This document shows, one piece after another, positions 9,027 to 16,599 of a stretch of DNA of 64,000 nt; within the stretch, counting starts at the first letter, position 1, and every line of letters starts with the position of its first letter. The DNA comes from Acidobacteriota bacterium. Its GTDB lineage: Bacteria > Acidobacteriota > Thermoanaerobaculia > Multivoradales > Multivoraceae. The DNA is taken from assembly GCA_028875725.1 (NCBI GenBank), contig JAPPCR010000014.1, positions 1 through 64,000 on the forward strand, given 5' to 3'. Below the pieces are notes generated by a model. The model saw only the letters and a program-made list of their open reading frames with translations, did not search any database and was not told the DNA's origin. A program made the translations under genes and the position numbers.

Positions 9027-10471
9027 ACTGCGGTCTCCATGTTCGCGGCCCGAAACGCCGCCCAACGTGCGAACAGGAAGGCCCCGCTCGCCCAGAGCAC
9101 CATGACGAGCAGATAGGGGAGATAGCTCCCCGTGAAGTTCGTCAGCGGCGGCGGACCGGCTTGGTAGTCGGCAACCTCGCCCCAGAAGCTGGTCGGCGAC
9201 TCGTAGACCATCGGATCGGCCCCGGAGTTGTAGAGCAGGTCTTCGTTGAGCTGCCTGATCACGACCCGCCGGTGTTCTTCAGCGCTCTTCACGAAGTCGT
9301 AGTGGTGGAGGCGGTCGGAGCCGGAGAGACCTGAGGAGAGCGCCATGACCGAAATCGTCGGGGACAACGCAGTGAGCCAGAACCGGGTGTCCTCCTGGCG
9401 GCCGTACAGGTCGTTCAGGCCGGCGTAGTAGGCGTCGTAGAGCGGGTCGGAGTACTCCTCGCTCGCCTGCAGCTCCCAGGCGCTCCACGGCACCGGCGCG
9501 TCTTCCACGTTGGCAACCTGGAACTTCTCGAGAAAGCTGGCCATTTCCCGCTTTCTGATGTCGGTGAGCGGAATGCCGAAGGCGGGAATGACTCCCCAGT
9601 ACTCGGCCTTGATCTCCTCGAGGTCCTTCCACGTCTGGTAGCTGTCGGGCTGGGGCGTCGCAGTGACCGCGGCATCGTTGGCGAAGCGCGGCAGGAGCAC
9701 GGTGACCAGACACCAGATGGCGAGAAGGGAGACAGCCGCGGAACGCCGACTCGGGCTGAGCGCCGAGACTCCGATGGTGAGCATCGCGAATGCAAAGAGG
9801 TAGATCCCGTAGATGCCGACGATTCCGAGAAGACGTACCGGCAGGTCTTCCTGCGGATAGCCCCTGTCGAAGACGAAGACCGCGATGGCGATCAGCGCGA
9901 ACACGGGCAGGAGCAGCTTCAGCAGCGCTGACGACGCTCCTCGCAACTTGCCTTTGAAGACGGCGCCCGGAGAGACGCCGTAACTCATGACCTGCCGTAG
10001 CGTTCCGTCTTCTCTCTCCCCTGCGTAGGACCCGAACAGGAGGAGGATGACGATCAGCGGCATGATGACCTGCAGCACCCAGGCCGGGCTGAGCCCGACA
10101 AACCTCGACAGGTCGCCCGTGCTCTCCGCGCGCCTGAACCGGGACGGATTCTGGATGTGTGCTTCCATCCAGACGGCGATGCCGCCGAAGTCGATGGCGC
10201 CGGGATCGAAACTCGCCAGGGTGGGGATCGGCTTGAATACGTATCTTGAGAAGTGTGCTGCCTTGTGCGGGTTCCTGACTCCCTGGTCCAGCCAGACCGC
10301 CTTGTCGCTCTCCGCGGCAGCGGCACGCTCCGTTTCGAAGGTTGCCGTCCGGTTGAGCCCGATCGCCATCGAGGCAACCATGACGGCAATCACGCCAAGA
10401 CTCAGGGCCCAGAGTCGCTTGCCCCTGCGGGCAACAAGCGCCTCCTTCGCTGCAATGACTCTTGCCTTCAT
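9023..10471 (-). CDS. ABC transporter permease, DUF3526-type, first
   Basis: A 482-residue permease with the same plan as the next gene: one N-terminal helix (LWALSLGVIAVMVASMAIG), a large periplasmic loop, then helices such as VIMPLIVILLLFGSYAG, followed by REDGTLRQVMSYGVSPG, the cytosolic coupling segment typical of ABC-2 permeases. Its start overlaps the ATPase stop at 10468. The two permeases are probably a diverged duplicate pair making a heterodimer. Family membership (DUF3526/DUF3533 style) is by layout and motif memory. Confidence 0.8.
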   Translation of the reverse strand: MKARVIAAKEALVARRGKRLWALSLGVIAVMVASMAIGLNRTATFETERAAAAESDKAVWLDQGVRNPHKAAHFSRYVFKPIPTLASFDPGAIDFGGIAVWMEAHIQNPSRFRRAESTGDLSRFVGLSPAWVLQVIMPLIVILLLFGSYAGEREDGTLRQVMSYGVSPGAVFKGKLRGASSALLKLLLPVFALIAIAVFVFDRGYPQEDLPVRLLGIVGIYGIYLFAFAMLTIGVSALSPSRRSAAVSLLAIWCLVTVLLPRFANDAAVTATPQPDSYQTWKDLEEIKAEYWGVIPAFGIPLTDIRKREMASFLEKFQVANVEDAPVPWSAWELQASEEYSDPLYDAYYAGLNDLYGRQEDTRFWLTALSPTISVMALSSGLSGSDRLHHYDFVKSAEEHRRVVIRQLNEDLLYNSGADPMVYESPTSFWGEVADYQAGPPPLTNFTGSYLPYLLVMVLWASGAFLFARWAAFRAANMETAV

Positions 10472-11187
10472 GCCGCGTCCTCCCTGCCTTCGTGCATGTG
10501 TTCGAGATAGAGCGTCTCGAGCTGAGCCGCCGTCACGTCCGCTGCGGCAATCACGTCGACCAGTTGCCCGTCTCTCAGGATCCCGATCCGGCTCGCGACT
10601 TCACGAGCCCGGAACAGGTCATGTGTAGCCATCAAGCCGGCAACGCCCTGACTCCGCATCTCCCTGAGCAGAGAGCAGAACTCGTTGGCCGCCTTGGGGT
10701 CCAGCCCGGCCAGGGGCTCATCGAGGAGCAGGATCTCCGCGCTCTTCGCAAGTGCACAGGCAATCCCGACCTTCTGCTGCATGCCCTTGGAGTAGGTTGA
10801 AGCAAGCTTGTGGTTGGCATCACGCGGCAGCCCCGCCGTGTCCAGGCACTCCAGGAGTTCGCTCTCTTCCAGACGCTTCCCGGCGAGCTCGGCGAAGAAC
10901 CTCAGGTTCTCGTAACCGGAGAGGTCGGGGTACAGCGCCACTCTCTCCGGGATGTAGGCAACGTGTTCACGGGCGGAAACCGGATCGGAGCGGACGCTCT
11001 TCCCCTTGACCAGCGCCTCGCCCCTCGTTGGCTCGAGGAAGCCCAGAAAGAGGTTGATGGCGGTTGTCTTCCCGGCGCCGTTTGCGCCGAGGAAACAGAG
11101 GATCTCGCCCTCCTGGACCTCGACATTCAGGCCGTCGAGTGCGACGACGCCGTTGAACGACTTCGACAGTTCTCTTGCTTCGAGCAT
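10468..11187 (-). CDS. ABC transporter ATP-binding protein
   Basis: A 239-residue nucleotide-binding subunit for the two permeases that follow. Walker A is GANGAGKT, Walker B ILLLDEP, the D-loop is AGLDP and the switch His is in MATHD. The signature is the degenerate YSKGM, as in many NosF/CcmA-type exporters. Start ATG 11187 is chosen for AAGGGA just upstream; an in-frame start 16 codons earlier gives an untypical N-terminus. It overlaps the next gene by 4 bp, so ATPase and permease synthesis are coupled. Confidence 0.9.
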   Translation of the reverse strand: MLEARELSKSFNGVVALDGLNVEVQEGEILCFLGANGAGKTTAINLFLGFLEPTRGEALVKGKSVRSDPVSAREHVAYIPERVALYPDLSGYENLRFFAELAGKRLEESELLECLDTAGLPRDANHKLASTYSKGMQQKVGIACALAKSAEILLLDEPLAGLDPKAANEFCSLLREMRSQGVAGLMATHDLFRAREVASRIGILRDGQLVDVIAAADVTAAQLETLYLEHMHEGREDAA

Positions 11188-11365
11188 GGAAAGTCCCTTC
11201 AGTTTCTTGGCGGTCTCGTTCGGAGACCGAGTCACTCCCGACCCCCGCGTGCCAGCGAAGAGGCTCAGGCGCGCGGCAGGGCGCTACGAACGGCGGGCGC
11301 TCGGCAGTCGTGCGACGAATCGCGCGAGCGTCCCGCGAGACTGGCTCGCTGGATCGAGAGGCGGC

Positions 11366-11671
11366 CTAGGCGGGTGACGGCGGACCGCGGGGCGGCGCAG
11401 GCAGGTAAGGCCGATCAACGACCGGACGGTCGGGCCCTGCGGCGCCGCAGGATGCCCCGAGGTCGTCAAGGACGAGCGTCGGAGCATCGAGTTCCTGGAA
11501 GCACTGGGTCTGCTGGAGGTGACAGGCGACGCAGTCGTGTTCGCCGACCTCGAGCTCATCGTGTCCGTGCCCGGCCGCCAGGAGCGAGCCGAGCAGTACG
11601 AGGCAGACCAGAAGGACAAAGGCGCACTGGCGACGGCCAGCCTCGCCAAGAATGGTCTTGGATCGGATCAC
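11366..11671 (-). CDS. Small secreted His/Cys protein with CxxCH motif
   Basis: A 101-residue protein from GTG 11671 with AAGGT seven bases upstream. The N-terminus is a clear signal segment (CAFVLLVCLVLLGSLLAAG). The mature start is His- and acid-rich (HGHDELEVGEHD), then CVACHLQQTQC follows and the tail is Pro-rich. CxxCH could bind haem c or a metal, and the layout recalls small DUF2946-like proteins next to copper or zinc receptors, though I cannot assign that family with certainty. It lies 178 bp upstream of the ABC ATPase on the same strand and probably heads the ABC/TonB-receptor operon. Confidence 0.6.
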   Translation of the reverse strand: MIRSKTILGEAGRRQCAFVLLVCLVLLGSLLAAGHGHDELEVGEHDCVACHLQQTQCFQELDAPTLVLDDLGASCGAAGPDRPVVDRPYLPAPPRGPPSPA

Positions 11672-11751
11672 ATGCTTACCTTGGAGCTACGATCTAGCAT
11701 GTAGGGACGACTGACTCGCTGTCAAGCCCCTCGGCTGATCGTCGGCGCGGC

Positions 11752-12591
11752 GTGGCTATCTACACACTTGAGGACCGGGCCGACGAACTCATGACAATGC
11801 CGAGACCCCTGCCCCTGGGCGAATCAAGGCGGCTTCTCGCCCCACTCGTCGACCAAGCCTGGCAGGCCTTCGACCGAGCCGGCAATCTGCCCTCGCACGT
11901 CGCACCGGCCGCACCGATTCTGTTCTTCGGTGACCTCGACGCATACCTGGCCTCGCCCTTGCGCGTGCTGACGGTCGGCCTGAATCCTTCGCTCCACGAG
12001 TTCCCTTCAAGTGATGCCTTCAATCGCTTTCCGCTGATTCAGGACAATGGCGAGCGGGAGCCGGGCCGCTATCTCGACGCGATGTCGGCCTACTTCCGTA
12101 CCAGGCCCTACAAAGGCTGGTTCAGCTCCTATGAAGCGGTCCTCAATGGCGCGAGATCGAGCTACTACGCCGTGAAGCGCTCGACCGCACTCCACACCGA
12201 CATCTGCACACCCGTCGCAACCGATCCGACCTGGAGCAGACTGGGCCCGGATCGCCCGGAACTCCAGGCAGTCGGCGTCCCGCTCTGGCACGAACTGCTG
12301 AAAGTGCTCCGTCCTCAGATCGTGCTGCTCTCGGTGGCGAAGTGGCACCTGAACCACATCCGGTTCCAGGCCATGGGCCCGTGGCAGGCTCTCAGAGTCT
12401 TCGACCGAACGGGCCAAGGCGATCTCCGGAAGCGCCCGTACGAGGTGCGGGCGCGGTGGTACGAAGTCGCCAGCGAACGGTCCCTGTTCGCTTGGGGACG
12501 AGCAGCTCAGAAGCCGTTCGGGCATTTGGCAAACATCCAGAAACGCGAGGCGGGCGCAATCATGGTTCAGGCATACGAAGATGACCGGTAG
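11752..12591 (+). CDS. Putative uracil-DNA-glycosylase-superfamily-like protein
   Basis: About 279 residues from GTG 11752; an ATG at 11791 is an equally possible start. The segment RVLTVGLNPSLHEFP resembles the first motif of the uracil-DNA-glycosylase fold (G-x-N/D-P), and LHTDICTPVATDP plus LRPQIVLLSVAKWHLN could be the later strand motifs. This is fold-level resemblance only; no catalytic residue is certain. The downstream gene starts 11 bp before this one ends, so the two are translationally coupled. Base composition is less GC-rich than the flanking operons. Such pairs occur in defence or DNA-modification islands; a function cannot be given. Confidence 0.5.
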   Translation: MAIYTLEDRADELMTMPRPLPLGESRRLLAPLVDQAWQAFDRAGNLPSHVAPAAPILFFGDLDAYLASPLRVLTVGLNPSLHEFPSSDAFNRFPLIQDNGEREPGRYLDAMSAYFRTRPYKGWFSSYEAVLNGARSSYYAVKRSTALHTDICTPVATDPTWSRLGPDRPELQAVGVPLWHELLKVLRPQIVLLSVAKWHLNHIRFQAMGPWQALRVFDRTGQGDLRKRPYEVRARWYEVASERSLFAWGRAAQKPFGHLANIQKREAGAIMVQAYEDDR

Positions 12592-13465
12592 CCGTTGCTT
12601 CGTCCAGCTCTCGCACCCCGGACGGGAGCACCAACCCGATCGCGGCCTTGAGAAGGCCTGGAACACGCAGAACCACGGCCACGCACGGAAGTTCATGCAG
12701 TTGCACGGCCAGTGGGTCGACGAGAACCGCAATCGACAGACCGGTGATCTGTACGCCTGGGGCGAGTGGGAGCCGGAGTCCGAGCTAGTCCGTGCCCTCG
12801 ATCCCCCGGACGGCGACTGGCTGCATCCGAGGTGGCTGTGGCGCCCGTACTACGTCCCGAAGACCAGCTATGAGGGACTGCACAACACCGACCCCTTCAT
12901 CTTCGGGCCTCGATTCCTCTACTCCAACTGCTTCCAACCGAGCAAGCCCGGCCTGAGGCAGCTAGATGAAGGGTCCGTCATTGCGTTCGGGAGCAGCAAG
13001 AAGGTAGACGGCGAGTGGCAGTGGATGCTCGACACTGTGCTCGTCGTCAGAGACTTCAAGGACTACCACGGGTCCGAAGCACACACCACACTCCGGGACT
13101 GGACTTCGTGCACGTTCCTCGATGTGACCATCCGGCCCTTGACCGGTGACTCGCCGCAGCGGAAAGCCTGCGCATCGGCCCGCGACCGGCTCCGGCTCTA
13201 CCGGGGAGCGACACCCGACGATCCCGTCGAAGGGATGTTCAGCTTCTTCCCAGCAAGTCCCGAATGCGGTGATTCGGGCTTCAGGCGACCGGTCATCGAT
13301 CTGCCGGTCGAGTACATCAACCCGCGCGCCTTTCGAGCTCCGAGGGGGTTCCGGCGTGATCGAAGGCCCGACGAGCTCCGGGGAGTGTGGGACCTGCTGG
13401 TCGAGCAGGTTCACGAGGCTGGCCTCGTACTGGGGACGTTCGCCGAGTTGCCGGAGCGGCGCTGA
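12581..13465 (+). CDS. Unknown protein coupled to UDG-like gene
   Basis: A 294-residue soluble protein I do not recognise. It has no signal peptide or membrane segment. Notable patches are SHPGREHQPDRG near the N-terminus, HARKFMQLHGQWV, LYAWGEWEPESE, then FIFGPRFLYSNCFQ and EGSVIAFGS, all rich in Trp, His, Phe and Gly. It has the look of a family of its own rather than a fragment. The 11-bp overlap with the UDG-like gene argues that the two products act together. One guess, without support from a search, is a nucleotide- or base-modification-associated domain. Confidence 0.65.
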   Translation: MTGSRCFVQLSHPGREHQPDRGLEKAWNTQNHGHARKFMQLHGQWVDENRNRQTGDLYAWGEWEPESELVRALDPPDGDWLHPRWLWRPYYVPKTSYEGLHNTDPFIFGPRFLYSNCFQPSKPGLRQLDEGSVIAFGSSKKVDGEWQWMLDTVLVVRDFKDYHGSEAHTTLRDWTSCTFLDVTIRPLTGDSPQRKACASARDRLRLYRGATPDDPVEGMFSFFPASPECGDSGFRRPVIDLPVEYINPRAFRAPRGFRRDRRPDELRGVWDLLVEQVHEAGLVLGTFAELPERR

Positions 13466-13638
13466 TCGTCGCGTTGCGGCGTGGCGCTCTGCGGTGATCA
13501 GGCGGTTCCGCGCTGACGGCGGGCGACTGACCGCGGGACCGAAACGCAGAGCTATGCAGAACCTCGACATCGCTCCGAAGGCAGTATCGAAGGTCTGCCT
13601 AGAGCCCGTTCCATCCTAGAGCCGTGCGCGCGGAGAGT

Positions 13639-14157
13639 TCAGTCCCGCCACGAGAACTCGACCGATTCCACAGCCTCTACCACGCAGTCCTTGTCGAGGT
13701 TCTCCGTGAACACGATCAGGTTCTTCCCCTCGTAGCGCGCGGACGGAACGATCAGCCCATCGCACGCCAGACGGTTGAGAGCCTCGGCAATCTCCTGGGT
13801 TCGCGCATACTCCCGGCCACCGAAGTCTGCTCTTCCGACCCCGAGCCGTTCCAACTCCTCGAAGCCGAGTTCCACGACGCGCTTCAGGCGGAGCTTCAAC
13901 TTCCAGCTCGAGGCCCGTCTATCCGGCCGCTGCTCGAACAACGACCAGAACGCTTCGAACTCAGCCGCCGCGCCGTCGCGTTCGAGCGACGTGTTGAGTA
14001 TCTCGAACCGCCTCGCCGGATCATTCCAGCGCCCCCCGCTGGTGCTCCCCTGAACGGCGCAACGGTCCCGCCAGACGACCCTGTACGCGACTCCCTCGAA
14101 TGCGCGTCTGTCCAGACCGTCCAGTCGTTCCAGCAAGTCGGGATCGCGCTGCGTCAC
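13639..14157 (-). CDS. RES-domain toxin
   Basis: A 172-residue RES-family protein; RES toxins degrade cellular NAD+. Family marks are AYRVVW with STSGGRWN (conserved Arg region), ILNTSLERDGAAAEFE (conserved Glu), and DGLIVPSARYEGKNLIVF (conserved Ser). GTG 14157 is taken as the start because an in-frame TGA sits only four codons upstream. It follows its antitoxin gene on the same strand after 75 bp, the standard antitoxin-first order. No truncation is seen. Confidence 0.85.
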   Translation of the reverse strand: MTQRDPDLLERLDGLDRRAFEGVAYRVVWRDRCAVQGSTSGGRWNDPARRFEILNTSLERDGAAAEFEAFWSLFEQRPDRRASSWKLKLRLKRVVELGFEELERLGVGRADFGGREYARTQEIAEALNRLACDGLIVPSARYEGKNLIVFTENLDKDCVVEAVESVEFSWRD

Positions 14158-14232
14158 GTTCGTTACTCAACCTGGCGCGTCCCTCCCTGCGACCGTCTCG
14201 ACGCATCGCGCTCGTCATCCAACCAAAAGCCC

Positions 14233-14592
14233 TCAGGTGTGGCCGGGGTCGGCCATCGCGTGGATCGCCTCCAGAACTTCCTGGGCCCGCCCCTCCCGGA
14301 CCAAGTCCGCCGGTCGAAGGCCATCGAAGTACCTGTGCCTGGAGTACAACCATGCGCGCGCGGTCCTCGGGTCCGAGTAGAACTCCGCCAGACGTTCCAC
14401 GATGTACTCCAGGTCCGCCAGCAGGATCTCCTTGCCTGGCCTGGGGTTCGCGTGCCCCTGGTTCCACCGGGACACGGTCCTTGGAGTCGTGCCCAGCATG
14501 TTCGCCACGTCAACCGAGCGTATCGCCGCCCTCGTCCTCAGTAACTCCAGCTTCTCGACCACCACGCTTCTTTCCGCGACCGCGCTTGGCAT
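14233..14592 (-). CDS. Xre/MbcA/ParS-type antitoxin
   Basis: A 119-residue antitoxin for the RES toxin. Residues about 20-45 form a helix-turn-helix (SVDVANMLGTTPRTVSRWNQ). The C-terminal half (ARAWLYSRHRYFDGLRPADL, then QEVLEAIHAM) is the toxin-binding MbcA/ParS/Xre domain. Start ATG 14592 is preceded by GGAGGAAAC, a strong ribosome site; longer in-frame starts up to 14718 lack one and would run through the promoter. It probably represses its own promoter through the repeats at 14693-14710. Confidence 0.87.
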   Translation of the reverse strand: MPSAVAERSVVVEKLELLRTRAAIRSVDVANMLGTTPRTVSRWNQGHANPRPGKEILLADLEYIVERLAEFYSDPRTARAWLYSRHRYFDGLRPADLVREGRAQEVLEAIHAMADPGHT

Positions 14593-14925
14593 CGTTTCCT
14601 CCGACAGCTTTTCTCTTGCCCGCCAGCACCCAACCGCCGGGTCGTCCGGTCCGTGACTCGGGCGCTTCCCGCGCCACACGTGGCGAACCCGAATAGACAT
14701 TACGATAGACACATCCATGGACGTTTGTCAACAAGTGAAGGGAGCGCGTCGCCGCAGCTGCCAGATCGTGCCGCAGCGCATCGCCGGGCTCGCATCGAGG
14801 CACAAGTCCACCTGTCAACCCTCCAGACGCGGTACCCCGCTCACTTGGTCGGTCCGGCACCGGAGCACAGCGCCGGGATTGCAGCCGGGGGCACCGAGAA
14901 GGCAGCAAGGCTGAGATCAGGTGCT
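14593..14925. other. Intergenic stretch (333 bp) without a gene
   Basis: Apart from the antitoxin ribosome site and the promoter/operator at 14693-14731, I see no supported coding frame, RNA gene or repeat here. The part from 14740 to 14925 is ordinary GC-rich sequence beyond the stop of the small gene at 14926. Confidence 0.5.
14693..14731 (-). promoter_or_regulatory. Promoter and direct-repeat operator of RES-Xre operon
   Basis: On the minus strand a perfect -35 TTGACA (14731-14726) stands 18 bp from a -10-like TATCGT (14707-14702). Two direct copies of GTCTAT (plus-strand ATAGAC at 14693-14698 and 14705-14710) lie exactly 12 bp apart, about one helical turn, over the -10 and start region. 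This is what an autorepressing Xre antitoxin would need. Promoter and operator are inferred from pattern only. Confidence 0.5.
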
Positions 14926-15192
14926 TCAGGGAGTCACCTTTCGGTGGTGGCGTTTGCGGTCCTGTTGATGCCGGAGGTTGCGGTCGCCAACATAGCCTTG
15001 GCTGTCGGTGACTACGGGATACGTCAACTTCACGGAAGCGGTTCCGTCCTCTCTGACAGGGCCAGTCAACTCGATTCCGCGGATGGTGTTGCGCCCACCA
15101 ACACTCTTCCCGTCGACGAACTCCAGCACGCCCGGCGTGTCAGTGGCTACGGCAACGGGACGCTTGTCGGCGTGGTTTCGCTTCTTGCTCAT
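14926..15192 (-). CDS. Small hypothetical protein
   Basis: An 88-residue protein of unknown function. It starts MSKKRNHADKRP, has a beta-rich middle with regularly spaced Gly and Val, and ends in a strongly basic tail (RNLRHQQDRKRHHRK). No signal peptide or known motif. The ATG overlaps the stop of the secreted gene upstream as ATGA, which supports real, coupled translation. Confidence 0.5.
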   Translation of the reverse strand: MSKKRNHADKRPVAVATDTPGVLEFVDGKSVGGRNTIRGIELTGPVREDGTASVKLTYPVVTDSQGYVGDRNLRHQQDRKRHHRKVTP

Positions 15193-15608
15193 CGCTCGCC
15201 TTCCGCTCGGGCCTGCCGGACGGCATCGCCGCAGTCGTCCATCGCCGCGCAGATCTGGTGGACGGACTCGCGGACGTAGTAGTGCACGATCGCCGCGACC
15301 TTTCCGTTTCTGTCGTGGTTGATTTGCGAGATCGCCGAACGAGCCCCATCCGCCGCAGCCTCTTGCTCCATGCTCCTCGCCCCGTCACCGGCTTCGGTGA
15401 CGTCGAACCCCTTGCAACGGTCGAGCAGTTGAAGGCCGCTCAGCGTCTCGAAGCCACCGTGGTTGTTGTCCACGTAACCGCGCACGACGTCCACCGCGAT
15501 CCATCGCGGCTTGGCGTCGCACTTCTTATCCTGCCCCGCCGCCGGTGCGGCGAGCAGCAGCAGCGCTGCGACCAGCGCGACAGGGATTGGTAGTTTCGGT
15601 CTCATCAC
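15189..15608 (-). CDS. Small secreted hypothetical protein
   Basis: A 139-residue protein with a clean Sec signal (PIPVALVAALLLLAAPAAGQ) and a mature domain with four Cys (KKCDAK, LDRCKG, ICAAMDDC) that could form two disulfides in the periplasm. GTG 15608 is followed at once by ATG 15605; GGAGAGGAG just upstream favours either. The last four bases overlap the next gene. I recognise no family. The pair lies between the toxin-antitoxin genes and the TIR-like gene. Confidence 0.6.
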   Translation of the reverse strand: MMRPKLPIPVALVAALLLLAAPAAGQDKKCDAKPRWIAVDVVRGYVDNNHGGFETLSGLQLLDRCKGFDVTEAGDGARSMEQEAAADGARSAISQINHDRNGKVAAIVHYYVRESVHQICAAMDDCGDAVRQARAEGER

Positions 15609-15761
15609 GATGCGACTCCTCTCCAGTTGCCCAAGACGCTTGTGGTGACGCCGACGGTCGGCTTCTCACTCTACTTGAGGGCTCACAGCACGAGGCGGGC
15701 GTGGGAGCAGGCGTCTGTCACCTAGAGCCTCTCTAGATCAAGGAGCTGCTACGGTACTCAA

Positions 15762-16553
15762 ATGAAGCAGCCACCGAAGAAGAAGTCCTTAGAACGAATA
15801 GGCCGCTGCCTAGATCACATCTCCCAGCTACGAAGCGGAGCGGCAGACTCACCAGCGCTCGGCAAATGGCGTAGAGACACCGAAGTCGCCATATCAAACA
15901 CGTTTCCAGGCAAGGAAGAGTACGTCGAGCGTTTCCAGAGGATCCACTACTACCCGATGTTCGCTCCGAGCAGCGCCGCAGACCGTCAGGAATCGTTCCT
16001 TAGCGGTCTGCAGTCCGCGGAGAACATGCTCGCTTCAATGGTCTCGGAAATCGAAGAGTACTGGGAGGAGGATGGGCTCCTTGAACACGTACTCGGTCCT
16101 ACGCCTTCGGTGGCTACAACCGACGTGTTCATCGCTCACGGCCACAGTGTGATGAGAACCGAGGTAGCCAGGCTGATTGAGCGTCTAGGCCTGAATCCAA
16201 TCGTTCTCCAGGAGCAGCCGAACAAGGGCCGCACGATCATCGAGAAGTTCGAGGAGCACTCACACGTAGGGTTCGCGGTGGCTGTTCTCACGCCAGATGA
16301 TGAGGGACGCGCGAAGGACACGAAGGACCTAAGGCCACGAGCCAGACAGAATGTGATCTTCGAACTTGGGTTCTTCGTCGGAAAACTCGGCAGGAAGCGC
16401 GTGTGCGCTCTGGTGGACAAGACAGTAGAACGACCGTCGGACTACGACGGTGTGGTCTTCGTCAGCTTGGACGATGAGGAGGCTTGGAAGTTGAGACTGG
16501 CGAAAGAGCTAAGGGAGGCGGGCCTTGACATCGACCTAAACCGACTTGTTTGA
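15762..16553 (+). CDS. TIR-like nucleotide-binding protein (PF10137 type)
   Basis: A 263-residue protein. Residues about 1-110 are a helical N-terminal domain; residues 120-255 match the TIR-like predicted nucleotide-binding domain also found as a CBASS effector module. Seen here are VFIAHGHSVMRTEVARL, LQEQPNKGRTIIEKFEEHS, AVLTPDDEG and RQNVIFELGFFVGKLGRKR, with Glu201 in FELG the likely catalytic Glu of an NAD+-cleaving site. Known members act in anti-phage immunity. No cyclase gene is adjacent, so this one probably acts alone. Composition is clearly lower in GC than its neighbours, a sign of transfer. Confidence 0.82.
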   Translation: MKQPPKKKSLERIGRCLDHISQLRSGAADSPALGKWRRDTEVAISNTFPGKEEYVERFQRIHYYPMFAPSSAADRQESFLSGLQSAENMLASMVSEIEEYWEEDGLLEHVLGPTPSVATTDVFIAHGHSVMRTEVARLIERLGLNPIVLQEQPNKGRTIIEKFEEHSHVGFAVAVLTPDDEGRAKDTKDLRPRARQNVIFELGFFVGKLGRKRVCALVDKTVERPSDYDGVVFVSLDDEEAWKLRLAKELREAGLDIDLNRLV

Positions 16554-16599
16554 GGTCTATCGCCACACCCAAAACGGAACGCGGGCCGGCCGCCAGCCG

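Noticed and set aside
13466..13638. Possible small gene or RNA between the unknown protein and the RES toxin
   Set aside because: No frame with a ribosome site and no stable fold that I can support; only the CCTAGAGCC repeats stand out.
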